Assembly (NCBI RefSeq): GCF_051014685.1
Contig: NW_027478906.1
Location: 124,001 to 188,000, forward strand
Reading direction: 5' to 3'
Length of the DNA: 64,000 nt
Source of the DNA: Ptiloglossa arizonensis
Taxonomy: Eukaryota > Arthropoda > Insecta > Hymenoptera > Colletidae
Shown piece after piece: positions 31,701 through 45,700 of the stretch. The position numbers and the translations under genes were made by a program. A model generated the notes under the pieces. That model saw nothing but the letters and a program-made list of their open reading frames with translations, had not been told where the DNA came from and ran no database searches. Numbering within the stretch: the first letter of the stretch is position 1; each line of letters starts with the position of its first letter.

Positions 31701-34700
31701 CTAGTACGGCCTAGGGGAAAGTACGCATACCGTTGTAATCGGGCGAGTTTCTACTTTCAGATGCAACAGAAATTTTGCGGATTGGTCAATCCGTTCGCGA
31801 GATATGGCAGTTTGGAGGTAAGAAACGCTTGAGAAACTCAAAATTTTCGCAGTTCTGATGCTCGAAACGAGTAACTAGAACGGCCTAGGGGAAAACTACA
31901 CCTACCGTTGTAATCGGGCGAGTTTCTACTTTCAGATGCAACAGAAATTTTGCGGCTTGATCAATCCGTTCGCGAGATATGGCTGTTTCGAGATAAGAAA
32001 CGCTTGAGAAACTCAAAATTTTCGCAGTTCTGATGCTCGAAACGAGTAACTAGTACGGCCTAGGGGAAAGTACGCATACCGTTGTAATCGGGCGAGTTTC
32101 TACTTTCAGATGCAACAGAAATTTTGCGGATTGATCAATCCGTTCGCGAGATATGGCTGTTTGGAGATAAGAAACGCTTGAGAAACTCAAAATTTTCGCA
32201 GTTCTGATGCTCGAAACGAATAACTAGAACGGCCTAGGGGCAAAGTGCGCATACCGTTGTAATCGGGCGAGTTTCTACTTTCAGATGCAACAGAAATTTT
32301 GCGGATTGATCAATCCGTTCGCGAGATATGGCTGTTTGGAGATAAGAAACGCTTGAGAAACTCAAAATTTTCGCAGTTCTGATGCTCGAAACGAATAACT
32401 AGAACGGCCTAGGGGAAAAGTGCCCATACCGTTGTAATCGGGCGAGTTTCTACTTTCAGATGCAACAGAAATTTTGCGGATTGATTAATCCGTTCGCGAG
32501 ATATGGCTGTTTGGATATAAGAAACGCTTGAGAAACTCAAAATTTTCGCAGTTCTGATGCTCGAAACGAGTAGCTAGTACGGCCTAGGGGAAAGTACGCA
32601 TACCGTTGTAATCGGGCGAGTTTCTACTTTCAGATGCAACAGAAATTTTGCGGATTGGTCAATCCGTTCGCGAGATATGGCAGTTTGGAGGTAAGAAACG
32701 CTTGAGAAACTCAAAATTTTCGCAGTTCTGATGCTCGAAACGAGTAACTAGTACGGCCTAGGGGAAAGTACGCATACCGTTGTAATCGGGCGAGTTTCTA
32801 CTTTCAGATGCAACAGAAATTTTGCGGATTGGTCAATCCGTTCGCGAGATATGGCAGTTTGGAGGTAAGAAACGCTTGAGAAACTCAAAATTTTCGCAGT
32901 TCTGATGCTCGAAACGAGTAACTAGTACGGCCTAGGGGAAAGAACGCATACCGTTGTAATCGGGCGAGTTTCTACTTTCAGATGCAACAGAAATTTTGCG
33001 GATTGGTCAATCCGTTCGCGAGATATGGCAGTTTGGAGGTAAGAAACGCTTGAGAAACTCAAAATTTTCGCAGTTCTGATGCTCGAAACGAGTAACTAGA
33101 ACGGCCTAGGGGAAAACTACACCTACCGTTGTAATCGGGCGAGTTTCTACTTTCAGATGCAACAGAAATTTTGCGGATTGGTCAATCCGTTTGCGAGATG
33201 TGGCAGTTTGGAGGTAAGAAACGCTTGAGGAACTCAATATTTTCGCAGTTCTGATGCTCGAAACGAATAACTAGAACGGCCTAGGGGAAAAGTACGCATA
33301 CCGATGTAATCGGGCGAGTTTCTACTTTCAGATGCAACAGAAATTATGCGGATTGGTCAATCCGTTCGCGAGATATGGCAGTTTGGAGATAAGAAACGCT
33401 TGAGAAACTCAAAATTTTCGCAGTTCTGATGCTCGAAACGAATGACTAGAACGGCCTAGGGGAGAAGTACGTATACCGTTGTAATCGGGCGAGTTTCTAC
33501 TTTCAGATGCAACAGAAATTTTGCGGATTGATTAATCCGTTCGCGAGATATGGCTGTTTGGATATAAGAAACGCTTGAGAAACTCAAAATTTTCGCAGTT
33601 CTGATGCTCGAAACGAATAACTAGAACGGCCTAGGGGAAAAGTGCGCATACCGTTGTAATCGGGCGAGTTTCTACTTTCAGATGCAACAGAAATTTTGCG
33701 GATTGATCAATCCGTTCGCGAGATATGGCTGTTTGGATATAAGAAACGCTTGAGAAACTCAAAATTTTCGCAGTTCTGATGCTCGAAACGAGTAGCTAGT
33801 ACGGCCTAGGGGAAAGTACGCATACCGTTGTAATCGGGCAAGTTTCTACTTTCAGATGCAACAGAAATTTTGCGGATTGGTCAATCCGTTCGCGAGATAT
33901 GGCAGTTTGGAGGTAAGAAACGCTTGAGAAACTCAAAATTTTCGCAGTTCTGATGCTCGAAACGAGTAACTAGTACGGCCTAGGGGAAAGTACGCATACC
34001 GTTGTAATCGGGCGAGTTTCTACTTTCAGATGCAACAGAAATTTTGCGGATTGGTCAATCCGTTCGCGAGATATGGCAGTTTGGAGGTAAGAAACGCTTG
34101 AGAAACTCAAAATTTTCGCAGTTCTGATGCTCGAAACGAGTAACTAGAACGGCCTAGGGGAAAACTACACCTACCGTTGTAATCGGGCGAGTTTCTACTT
34201 TCAGATGCAACAGAAATTTTGCGGATTGGTCAATCCGTTTGCGAGATGTGGCAGCTTGGAGGTAAGAAACGCTTGAGGAACTCAATATTTTCGCAGTTCT
34301 GATGCTCGAAACGAATAACTAGAACGGCCTAGGGGAAAAGTACGCATACCGATGTAATCGGGCGAGTTTCTACTTTCAGATGCAACAGAAATTATGCGGA
34401 TTGGTCAATCCGTTCGCGAGATATGGCAGTTTGGAGATAAGAAACGCTTGAGAAACTCAAAATTTTCGCAGTTCTGATGCTCGAAACGAATGACTAGAAC
34501 GGCCTAGGGGAGAAGTACGTATACCGTTGTAATCGGGCGAGTTTCTACTTTCAGATGCAACAGAAATTTTGCGGATTGGTCAATCCGTTCGCGAGATATG
34601 GCAGTTTGGAGGTAAGAAACGCTTGAGAAACTCAAAATTTTCGCAGTTCTGATGCTCGAAACGAGTAACTAGTACGGCCTAGGGGAAAGTACGCATACCG

Positions 34701-36105
34701 TTGTAATCGGGCGAGTTTCTACTTTCAGATGCAACAGAAATTTTGCGGATTGGTCAATCAGTTCGCGAGATATGGCAGTTTGGAGATAAGAAACGCTTGA
34801 GGAACTCAAAATTTTCGCAGTCTGATGCTCGAAACGAATAACTAGCACGGCCTAGGGGAAAACTACACGTACCGTTGTAATCGGGCGAGTTTCTACTTTC
34901 AGATGCAACAGAAATTTTGTGGATTGGTCAATCCGTTCGCGAGATATGGCTGTTTGGAGGTAAGAAACGCTTGAGAAACTCAAAATTTTCGCAGTTCTGA
35001 TGCTCGAAACGAGTAACTAGAACGGCCTAGGGGAAAACTACACCTACCGTTGTAATCGGGCGAGTATCTACTTTCAGATGCAACAGAAATTTTGCGGATT
35101 GGTCAATCCGTTTGCGAGATGTGGCAGTTTGGAGGTAAGAAACGCTTGACAAACTCAAAATTTTCGCAGTTCTGATGCTCGAAACGAATAACTAAAACGG
35201 CCTAGGGGAAAAGTACGCATGCCGATGTAATCGGGCGAGTTTCTACTTTCAGATGCAACAGAAATTTTGCGGATTGGTCAATCCGTTTGCGAGATGTGGC
35301 AGTTTGGAGGTAAGAAACGCTTGAGGAACTCAATATTTTCGCAGTTCTGATGCTCGAAACGAATCACTAGTACGGCCTAGGGGAAAGTACGCATACCGTT
35401 GTAATCGGGCGAGTTTCTACTTTCAGATGCAACAGAAATTTTGCGGATTGATCAATCCGTTCGCGAGATATGGCTGTTTGGAGATAAGAAACGCTTGAGA
35501 AACTCAAAATTTTCGCAGTTCTGATGCTCGAAACGAGTAACTAGTACGGCCTAGGGGAAAGTACGCATACCGTTGTAATCGGGCGAGTTTCTACTTTCAG
35601 ATGCAACAGAAATTTTGCGGATTGATCAATCCGTTCGCGAGATATGGCTGTTTGGAGATAAGAAACGCTTGAGAAACTCAAAATTTTCGCAGTTCTGATG
35701 CTCGAAACGAATAACTAGAACGGCCTAGGGGAAAAGTGCGCATACCGTTGTAATCGGGCGAGTTTCTACTTTCAGATGCAACAGAAATTTTGCGGATTGA
35801 TCAATCCGTTCGCGAGATATGGCTGTTTGGAGATAAGAAACGCTTGAGAAACTCAAAATTTTCGCAGTTCTGATGCTCGAAACGAATAACTAGAACGGCC
35901 TAGGGGAAAAGTGCCCATACCGTTGTAATCGGGTGAGTTTCTACTTTCAGATGCAACAGAAATTTTGCGGATTGATCAATCCGTTCGCGAGATATGGCTG
36001 TTTGGATATAAGAAACGCTTGAGAAACTCAAAATTTTCGCAGTTCTGATGCTCGAAACGAATAACTAGAACGGCCTAGGGGAAAAGTGCGCATACCGTTG
36101 TAATC
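31700..36105 (+). repeat. Distal copy of parts of 10.9-20.9 kb
   Basis: Offset is about 21,310 at the GGGGCAAAGTGCG monomer (10928/32238), 17,117 at GAGTAGC (16673/33790) and GAATCACTAG (18244/35361), and 15,197 at GGGCAAG (20909/36106). Only one copy of the 1,920-bp unit is present, and about 24 monomers of the 11.2-16 kb region are missing. A private GGCAGCTTGG lies near 34.25 kb, and TCGGGTGAG near 35.93 kb. Confidence 0.8.
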
Positions 36106-39100
36106 GGGCAAGTTTCTACTTTCAGATGCAATAGAAATTTTGCGGATTGATCAATCCGTTCGCGAGATATGGCTGTTTGGATATAAGAAACGCTTGAGAA
36201 ACTCATAATTTTCGCAGTACTGATGCTCGGAACGAGTAACTAGTACGGCCTAGGGGAAAGTACGCATACCGTTGTAATCGGGCGAGTTTCTACTTTCAGA
36301 TGCAACAGAAATTTTGCGGATTGGTCAATCCGTTCGCGAGATATGGCAGTTTGGAGGTAAGAAACGCTTGAGAAACTCAAAATTTTCGCAGTTCTGATGC
36401 TCGAAACGAGTAACTAGAACGGCCTAGGGGAAAACTACACCTACCGTTGTAATCGGGCGAGTTTCTACTTTCAGATGCAACAGAAATTTTGCGGATTTGT
36501 CAATCCGTTCGCGAGATATGGCAGTTTGGAGGTAAGAAACGCTTGAGAAACTCAAAATTTTCGCAGTTCTGATGCTCGAAACGAGTAACTAGAACGGCCT
36601 AGGGGAAAACTACACCTACCGTTGTAATCGGGCGAGTTTCTACTTTCAGATGCAACAGAAATTTTGCGGCTTGATCAATCCGTTCGCGAGATATGGCTGT
36701 TTGGAGATAAGAAACGCTTGAGAAACTCAAAATTTTCGCAGTTCTGATGCTCGAAACGAGTAACTAGTACGGCCTAGGGGAAAGTACGCATACCGTTGTA
36801 ATCGGGCGAGTTTCTAATTTCAGATGCAACAGAAATTTTGCGGATTGATCAATCCGTTCGCGAGATATGGCTGTTTGGAGATAAGAAACGCTTGAGAAAC
36901 TCAAAATTTTCGCAGTTCTGATGCTCGAAACGAATAACTAGAACGGCCTAGGGGAAAAGTGCGCATACCGTTGTAATCGGGCGAGTTTCTACTTTCAGAT
37001 GCAACAGAAATTTTGCGGATTGATCAATCCGTTCGCGAGATATGGCTGTTTGGAGATAAGAAACGCTTGAGAAACTCAAAATTTTCGCAGTTCTGATGCT
37101 CGAAACGAATAACTAGAACGGCCTAGGGGAAAAGTGCCCATACCGTTGTAATCGGGCGAGTTTCTACTTTCAGATGCAACAGAAATTTTGCGGATTGATT
37201 AATCCGTTCGCGAGATATGGCTGTTTGGATATAAGAAACGCTTGAGAAACTCAAAATTTTCGCAGTTCTGATGCTCGAAACGAATAACTAGAACGGCCTA
37301 GGGGAAAAGTGCGCATACCGTTGTAATCGGGCGAGTTTCTACTTTCAAATGCAACAGAAATTTTGCGGATTGATCAATCCGTTCGCGAGATATGGCTGTT
37401 TGGATATAAGAAACGCTTGAGAAACTCAAAATTTTCGCAGTTCTGATGCTCGAAACGAGTAGCTAGTACGGCCTAGGGGAAAGTACGCATACCGTTGTAA
37501 TCGGGCGAGTTTCTACTTTCAGATGCAACAGAAATTTTGCGGATTGGTCAATCCGTTCGCGAGATATGGCAGTTTGGATGTAAGAAACGCTTGAGAAACT
37601 CAAAATTTTCGCAGTTCTGATGCTCGAAACGAGTAACTAGTACGGCCTAGGGGAAAGTACGCATACCGTTGTAATCGGGCGAGTTTCTACTTTCAGATGC
37701 AACAGAAATTTTGCGGATTGGTCAATCCGTTCGCGAGATATGGCAGTTTGGAGGTAAGAAACGCTTGAGAAACTCAAAATTTTCGCAGTTCTGATGCTCG
37801 AAACGAGTAACTAGAACGGCCTAGGGGAAAACTACACCTACCGTTGTAATCGGGCGAGTTTCTACTTTCAGACGCAACAGAAATTTTGCGGATTGGTCAA
37901 TCCGTTTGCGAGATGTGGCAGTTTGGAGGTAAGAAACGCTTGAGGAACTCAATATTTTCGCAGTTCTGATGCTCGAAACGAATAACTAGAACGGCCTAGG
38001 GGAAAAGTACGCATACCGATGTAATCGGGCGAGTTTCTACTTTCAGATGCAACAGAAATTATGCGGATTGGTCAATCCGTTCGCGAGATATGGCAGTTTG
38101 GAGATAAGAAACGCTTGAGAAACTCAAAATTTTCGCAGTTCTGATGCTCGAAACGAATGACTAGAACGGCCTAGGGGAGAAGTACGTATACCGTTGTAAT
38201 CGGGCGAGTTTCTACTTTCAGATGCAACAGAAATTTTGCGGATTGGTCAATCCGTTCGCGAGATATGGCAGTTTGGAGGTAAGAAACGCTTGAGAAACTC
38301 AAAATTTTCGCAGTTCTGATGCTCGAAACGAGTAACTAGTACGGCCTAGGGGAAAGTACGCATACCGTTGTAATCGGGCGAGTTTCTACTTTCAGATGCA
38401 ACAGAAATTTTGCGGATTGGTCAATCAGTTCGCGAGATATGGCAGTTTGGAGATAAGAAACGCTTGAGAAACTCAAAATTTTCGCAGTCTGATGCTCGAA
38501 ACGAATAACTAGAACGGCCTAGGGGAAAACTACACGTACCGTTGTAATCGGGCGAGTTTCTACTTTCAGATGCAACAGAAATTTTGTGGATTGGTCAATC
38601 CGTTCGCGAGATATGGCTGTTTGGAGGTAAGAAACGCTTGAGAAACTCAAAATTTTCGCAGTTCTGATGCTCGAAACGAGTAACTAGAACGGCCTAGGGG
38701 AAAACTACACCTACCGTTGTAATCGGCCGAGTTTCTACTTTCAGATGCAACAGAAATTTTGCGGATTGGTCAATCCGTTTGCGAGATGTGGCAGTTTGGA
38801 GGTAAGAAACGCTTGAGGAACTCAAAATTTTCGCAGTTTTGATGCTCGAAACGAATAACTAGAACGGCCTAGGGGAAAAGTACGCATACCGATGTAATCG
38901 GGCGAGTTTCTACTTTCAGATGCAACAGAAATTTTGCGGATTGGTCAATCCGTTCGCGAGATATGGCCGTTTGGATGTAAGAAACGCTTGAGAAACTCAA
39001 AATTTTCGCTGTTCTGATGCTCGAAATGAATAACTGGAACGGCCTAGGGGAAAACTACACATACCGTTGTAATTGGGCGAGTTTCTACTTTCAGATGCAA

Positions 39101-42100
39101 CAGAAATTTTGCGGATTGGTCAATCCGTTCGCGTGATATGGCAGTTTGGAGGTAAGAAACGCTTGAGAAACTCAAAATTTTCGCAGTTCTGATGCACGAA
39201 ACGAGTAACTAGAACGGCCTAGGGGAAAACTACACCTACCGTTGTAATCGGGCGAGTTTCTACTTTCAGATGCAACAGAAATTTTGCGGATTGGTCAATC
39301 CGTTCGCGAGATATGGCAGTTTGGAGGTAAGAAACGCTTGAGAAACTCAAAATTTTCGCAGTTCTGATGCTCGAAACGAGTAACTAGAACGGCCTAGGGG
39401 AAAACTACACCTACCGTTGTAATCGGGCGAGTTTCTACTTTCAGATGCAACAGAAATTTTGCGGATTGGTCAATCCGTTCGCGAGATATGGCAGTTTGGA
39501 GGTAAGAAACGCTTGAGAAACTCAAAATTTTCGCAGTTCTGATGCTCGAAACGAGTAACTAGAACGGCCTAGGGGAAAACTACACCTACCGTTGTAATCG
39601 GCCGAGTTTCTACTTTCAGATGCAACAGAAATTTTGCGGATTGGTCAATCCGTTTGCGAGATGTGGCAGTTTGGAGGTAAGAAACCCTTGAGGAACTCAA
39701 AATTTTCGCAGTTATGATGCTCGAAATGAATAACTGGAACGGCCTAGGGGAAAACTACACATACCGCTGTAATCGGGCGTGTATCTACTTTCAGATGCAA
39801 CAGAAATTTTGCGGATTGGTCAATCCGTTCGCGAGAATTGGCAGTTTGGAGGTAAGAAACGCTTGAGAAACTCAAAATTTTCGCAGTCTGATGCTCGAAA
39901 CGAATAACTAGGACGGCCCAGGGGAAAACTACACGTACCGTTGTAATCGGGCGAGTTTCTACTTTCAGATGCAACAGAAATTTTGCGGATTGGTCAATCC
40001 GTTCGCGAGATATGGCAGTTTGGAGGTAAGAAACGCTTGAGAAACTCAAAATTTTCGCAGTTCTGATGCTCGAAACGAATAACTAGAACGGCCTGGGGGA
40101 AAAGTACGCATACCGATGTAATCGGGCGAGTTTCTACTTTCAGATGCAACAGAAATTTTGCGGATTGGTCAATCCGTTCGCGAGATATGGCAGTTTGGAG
40201 GTAAGAAACGCTTGAGAAACTCAAAATTTTCGCAGTTCTGATGCTCGAAACGAATAACTAGAACAGCCTAGGGGAAAAGTGCGCATACCGTTGTAATCGG
40301 GCGAGTTTCTACTTTCAGACGCAACAGAAATTTTGCGGATTGGTCAATCCGTTCGCGAGATATGGCAGTTTGGAGATAAGAAACGCTTGAGAAACTCAAA
40401 ATTTTCGCCGTTCTGATGCTCGAAACGAATAACTAGAACGGCCTAGGGGAAAACTACACATACCGTTGTAATCGGGCGAGTTTCTACTTTCAGATGCAAC
40501 TGAAATTTTGCGGATTGGTCACTCCGTTCGCGAGATATGGCAGTTTGGAGGTAAGAAACGCTTGAGAAACTCAAAATTTTCGCAGTTCTGATGCTCGAAA
40601 CGAGTAACTAGTACGGCCTAGGGGAAAAGTACCCATACCGTTGTAATCGGGCGAGCTTCTACTTTCAGATGCAACAGAAATTTTGCGGATTGGTCAATCC
40701 GTTCGCGAGATATGGCAGTTTGGATATAAGAAACGCTTGAGAAACTCAAAATTTTCGCAGTCTGATGCTCGAAACGAATAACTAGAACGGCCTAGGGGAA
40801 AAGTGCGCATACCGTTGTAATCGGGCGAGTTTCTACTTTCAGATGCAACAGAAATTTTGCGGATTGGTCAATCCGTTCGCGAGATATGGCTGTTTGGAGA
40901 TAAGAAACGCTTGAGAAACTCAAAATTTTCGCAGTTCTGATGCTCCAAACGGGTAAGTGGTACGGCCTAGGGGAAAGTACGCATACCGTTGTAATCGGGC
41001 GAGTTTCTACTTTCAGATGCAACAGAAATTTTGCGGATTGGTCAATCCGTTCGCGAGATATGGCAGTTTGGAGGTAAGAAACGCTTGAGAAACTCAAAAT
41101 TTTCGCAGTTCTGATGCTCGAAACGAGTAACTAGAACGGCCTAGTGGAAAATTACACCTACCGTTGTAATCGGGCGAGTTTCTACTTTCAGATGCAACAG
41201 AAATTTTGCGGATTGGTCAATCCGTTCGCGAGATATGGCAGTTTGGATGTAAGAAACGCTTGAGAAACTCAAAATTTTCGCAGTTCTGATGCTCGAAACG
41301 AGAAACTAGTACGGCCTAGGGGAAAGTACGCATACCGTTGTAATCGGGCGAGTTTCTACTTTCAGATGCAACAGAAATTTTGCGGTTTGGTCAATCCGTT
41401 CGCGAGATATGGCAGTTTGGAGGTAAGAAACGCTTGAGAAACTCAAAATTTTCGCAGTTCTGATGCTCGAAACGAGTAACTTGAACGGCCTAGGGGAAAA
41501 CTACACCTACCGTTGTAATCGGGCGAGTTTCTACTTTCAGATGCAACAGAAATTTTGCGGATTGGTCAATCCGTTTGCGAGATGTGGCAGTTTGGAGGTA
41601 AGAAACGCTTGAGAAACTCAAAATTTTCGCAGTTCTGATGCTCGAAACGAATAACTAGAACGGCCTAGGGGAAAAGTACGCATACCGATGTAATCGGGCG
41701 AGTTTCTACTTTCAGATGCAACAGAAATTTTGCGGATTGGTCAATCAGTTTGCGAGATGTGGCAGTTTGGAGGTAAGAAACGCTCGAGAAACTCAAAATT
41801 TTGGCAGTTCTGATGCTCGAAACGAATAACTAGAATGGCCTAGGGGAAAAGTACGCATACCGTTGTAATCGGGCGAGTTTCTACTTTCAGATGCAACAGA
41901 AATTTTGCTGATTGGTCGATCCGTTCGCGAGATATGGCAGTTTGGATGTAAGAAACGCTTGAGAAACTCAAAATTTTCGCCGTTCTGATGCTCGAAACGA
42001 ATAACTAGAACGGCCTAGGGGAAAAGTACGCATACCGATGTAATCGGGCGAGTTTCTACTTTCAGATGCAACAGAAATTTTGCGGATTGGTCAATCCGTT

Positions 42101-42743
42101 CGCGAGATATGGCAGTTTGGAGATAAGAAACGGTTGAGAAACTCAAAATTTTCGCAGTCTGATGCTCGAAACGAATAACTAGAACGGCCTAGGGGAAAAC
42201 TACACGTACCGTTGTAATCGGGCGAGTTTCTACTTTCAGATGCAACAGAAATTTTGCGGATTGGTCAATCCGTTCGCGAGATATGGCAGTTTGGAGGTAA
42301 GAAACGCTTGAGAAACTCAAAATTTTCGCCGTTCTGATGCTCGAAACGAATAACTAGAACGGCCTAGGGGAAAAGTGCGCAAACCGTTGTAAACGGGCGA
42401 GTTTCTACTTTCAGATGCAACAGAAATTATGCGGATTGATCAATCCGTACGCGAGATATGGCAGTTTGCAGATAAGAAACGCTTGAGAAACTCAAAATTT
42501 TCGCAGTTCTGATGCTCGAAACGAATAACTAGAACGGCCTAGGGGAAAAGTGCGCATACCGTTGTAATCGGGCGAGTTTCTACTTTCAGATGCAACAGAA
42601 ATTTTGCGGATTGATCAATCTGTTCGCGAGATATGGCTGTTTGGATATAAGAAACGCTTGAGAAACTCAAAATTTTCGCAGTTCTGATGCTCGAAACGAG
42701 TAACTAGTACGGCCTAGGGAAAAGTGCGCATACCGTTGTAATC
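36106..42743 (+). repeat. Triplicated mega-unit, copy 1 (38 monomers, 6,638 bp)
   Basis: Delimited by GGGCAAG at 36106 and 42744. It is the longest copy and appears closest to the ancestral form, because both other copies are explained by internal deletions from it. Internal landmarks: GCAGTACTG with GCTCGGAACG (36.2 kb), GCGGCTTGATC (36.67 kb), TTTCAAATGC (37.34 kb), CAGACGCAAC (37.87 kb), two ATCGGCCGAG monomers near 38.72 and 39.60 kb, GAGAATTGG (39.83 kb), CCAAACGGGTAAGTGG (40.95 kb) and AACGGTTGAG (42.13 kb). Its first 3.2 kb are also homologous to 20.9-24.0 kb. Confidence 0.9.
42384..42396 (+). other. Perfect dyad CCGTT-GTA-AACGG (opposite-arm variant)
   Basis: The same dyad is made perfect from the other side: the right arm changes from ATCGG to AACGG while the left arm keeps the common CCGTT. 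The variant recurs at 47972-47984, 53911-53923 and 54784-54796, related by descent through the large triplication and the 873-bp duplication. It also brings the 17-bp segment one base closer to the CENP-B consensus, since the purine before CGGG is restored. Confidence 0.7.
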
Positions 42744-45700
42744 GGGCAAGTTTCTACTTTCAGATGCAACAGAAATTTTGCGGATTGATCAATCCGTTCG
42801 CGAGATATGGCTGTTTGGATATAAGAAACGCTTGAGAAACTCAAAATTTTCGCAGTACTGATGCTCGGAACGAGTAACTAGTACGGCCTAGGGGAAAGTA
42901 CGCATACCGTTGTAATCGGGCGAGTTTCTACTTTCAGATGCAACAGAAATTTTGCGGATTGGTCAATCCGTTCGCGAGATATGGCAGTTTGGAGGTAAGA
43001 AACGCTTGAGAAACTCAAAATTTTCGCAGTTCTGATGCTCGAAACGAGTAACTAGAACGGCCTAGGGGAAAACTACACCTACCGTTGTAATCGGGCGAGT
43101 TTCTACTTTCAGATGCAACAGAAATTTTGCGGATTGGTCAATCCGTTCGCGAGATATGGCAGTTTGGAGGTAAGAAACGCTTGAGAAACTCAAAATTTTC
43201 GCAGTTCTGATGCTCGAAACGAGTAACTAGAACGGCCTAGGGGAAAACTACACCTACCGTTGTAATCGGGCGAGTTTCTACTTTCAGATGCAACAGAAAT
43301 TTTGCGGCTTGATCAATCCGTTCGCGAGATATGGCTGTTTGGAGATAAGAAACGCTTGAGAAACTCAAAATTTTCGCAGTTCTGATGCTCGAAACGAGTA
43401 ACTAGTACGGCCTAGGGGAAAGTACGCATACCGTTGTAATCGGGCGAGTTTCTACTTTCAGATGCAACAGAAATTTTGCGGATTGATCAATCCGTTCGCG
43501 AGATATGGCTGTTTGGAGATAAGAAACGCTTGAGAAACTCAAAATTTTCGCAGTTCTGATGCTCGAAACGAATAACTAGAACGGCCTAGGGGAAAAGTGC
43601 GCATACCGTTGTAATCGGGCGAGTTTCTACTTTCAGATGCAACAGAAATTTTGCGGATTGATCAATCCGTTCGCGAGATATGGCTGTTTGGAGATAAGAA
43701 ACGCTTGAGAAACTCAAAATTTTCGCAGTTCTGATGCTCGAAACGAATAACTAGAACGGCCTAGGGGAAAAGTGCCCATACCGTTGTAATCGGGCGAGTT
43801 TCTACTTTCAGATGCAACAGAAATTTTGCGGATTGATTAATCCGTTCGCGAGATATGGCTGTTTGGATATAAGAAACGCTTGAGAAACTCAAAATTTTCG
43901 CAGTTCTGATGCTCGAAACGAATAACTAGAACGGCCTAGGGGAAAAGTGCGCATACCGTTGTAATCGGGCGAGTTTCTACTTTCAAATGCAACAGAAATT
44001 TTGCGGATTGATCAATCCGTTCGCGAGATATGGCTGTTTAGATATAAGAAACGCTTGAGAAACTCAAAATTTTCGCAGTTCTGATGCTCGAAACGAGTAG
44101 CTAGTACGGCCTAGGGGAAAGTACGCATACCGTTGTAATCGGGCGAGTTTCTACTTTCAGATGCAACAGAAATTTTGCGGATTGGTCAATCCGTTCGCGA
44201 GATATGGCAGTTTGGATGTAAGAAACGCTTGAGAAACTCAAAATTTTCGCAGTTCTGATGCTCGAAACGAGTAACTAGTACGGCCTAGGGGAAAGTACGC
44301 ATACCGTTGTAATCGGGCGAGTTTCTACTTTCAGATGCAACAGAAATTTTGCGGATTGGTCAATCCGTTCGCGAGATATGGCAGTTTGGAGGTAAGAAAC
44401 GCTTGAGAAACTCAAAATTTTCGCAGTTCTGATGCTCGAAACGAGTAACTAGAACGGCCTAGGGGAAAACTACACCTACCGTTGTAATCGGGCGAGTTTC
44501 TACTTTCAGACGCAACAGAAATTTTGCGGATTGGTCAATCCGTTTGCGAGATGTGGCAGTTTGGAGGTAAGAAACGCTTGAGGAACTCAATATTTTCGCA
44601 GTTCTGATGCTCGAAACGAATAACTAGAACGGCCTAGGGGAAAAGTACGCATACCGATGTAATCGGGCGAGTTTCTACTTTCAGATGCAACAGAAATTAT
44701 GCGGATTGGTCAATCCGTTCGCGAGATATGGCAGTTTGGAGATAAGAAACGCTTGAGAAACTCAAAATTTTCGCAGTTCTGATGCTCGAAACGAATGACT
44801 AGAACGGCCTAGGGGAGAAGTACGTATACCGTTGTAATCGGGCGAGTTTCTACTTTCAGATGCAACAGAAATTTTGCGGATTGGTCAATCCGTTCGCGAG
44901 ATATGGCAGTTTGGAGGTAAGAAACGCTTGAGAAACTCAAAATTTTCGCAGTTCTGATGCTCGAAACGAGTAACTAGTACGGCCTAGGGGAAAGTACGCA
45001 TACCGTTGTAATCGGGCGAGTTTCTACTTTCAGATGCAACAGAAATTTTGCGGATTGGTCAATCAGTTCGCGAGATATGGCAGTTTGGAGATAAGAAACG
45101 CTTGAGAAACTCAAAATTTTCGCAGTCTGATGCTCGAAACGAATAACTAGAACGGCCTAGGGGAAAACTACACGTACCGTTGTAATCGGGCGAGTTTCTA
45201 CTTTCAGATGCAACAGAAATTTTGTGGATTGGTCAATCCGTTCGCGAGATATTGCTGTTTGGAGGTAAGAAACGCTTGAGAAACTCAAAATTTTCGCAGT
45301 TCTGATGCTCGAAACGAGTAACTAGAACGGCCTAGGGGAAAACTACACCTACCGTTGTAATCGGCCGAGTTTCTACTTTCAGATGCAACAGAAATTTTGC
45401 GGATTGGTCAATCCGTTCGCGAGAATTGGCAGTTTGGAGGTAAGAAACGCTTGAGAAACTCAAAATTTTCGCAGTCTGATGCTCGAAACGAATAACTAGG
45501 ACGGCCCAGGGGAAAACTACACGTACCGTTGTAATCGGGCGAGTTTCTACTTTCAGATGCAACAGAAATTTTGCGGATTGGTCAATCCGTTCGCGAGATA
45601 TGGCAGTTTGGAGGTAAGAAACGCTTGAGAAACTCAAAATTTTCGCAGTTCTGATGCTCGAAACGAATAACTAGAACGGCCTGGGGGAAAAGTACGCATA

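Noticed and set aside
39744..40224. Overlapping minus-strand reading frames of 76-101 codons, repeated near 1.2, 2.0, 4.7, 7.7, 40.8, 45.3, 46.4 and 52.3 kb
   Set aside because: They are the same translated satellite monomer. They stay open only where copy lengths of 174 and 175 bp happen to keep frame, their ends differ with local indels, and they have no separate promoter, domain or codon signature.
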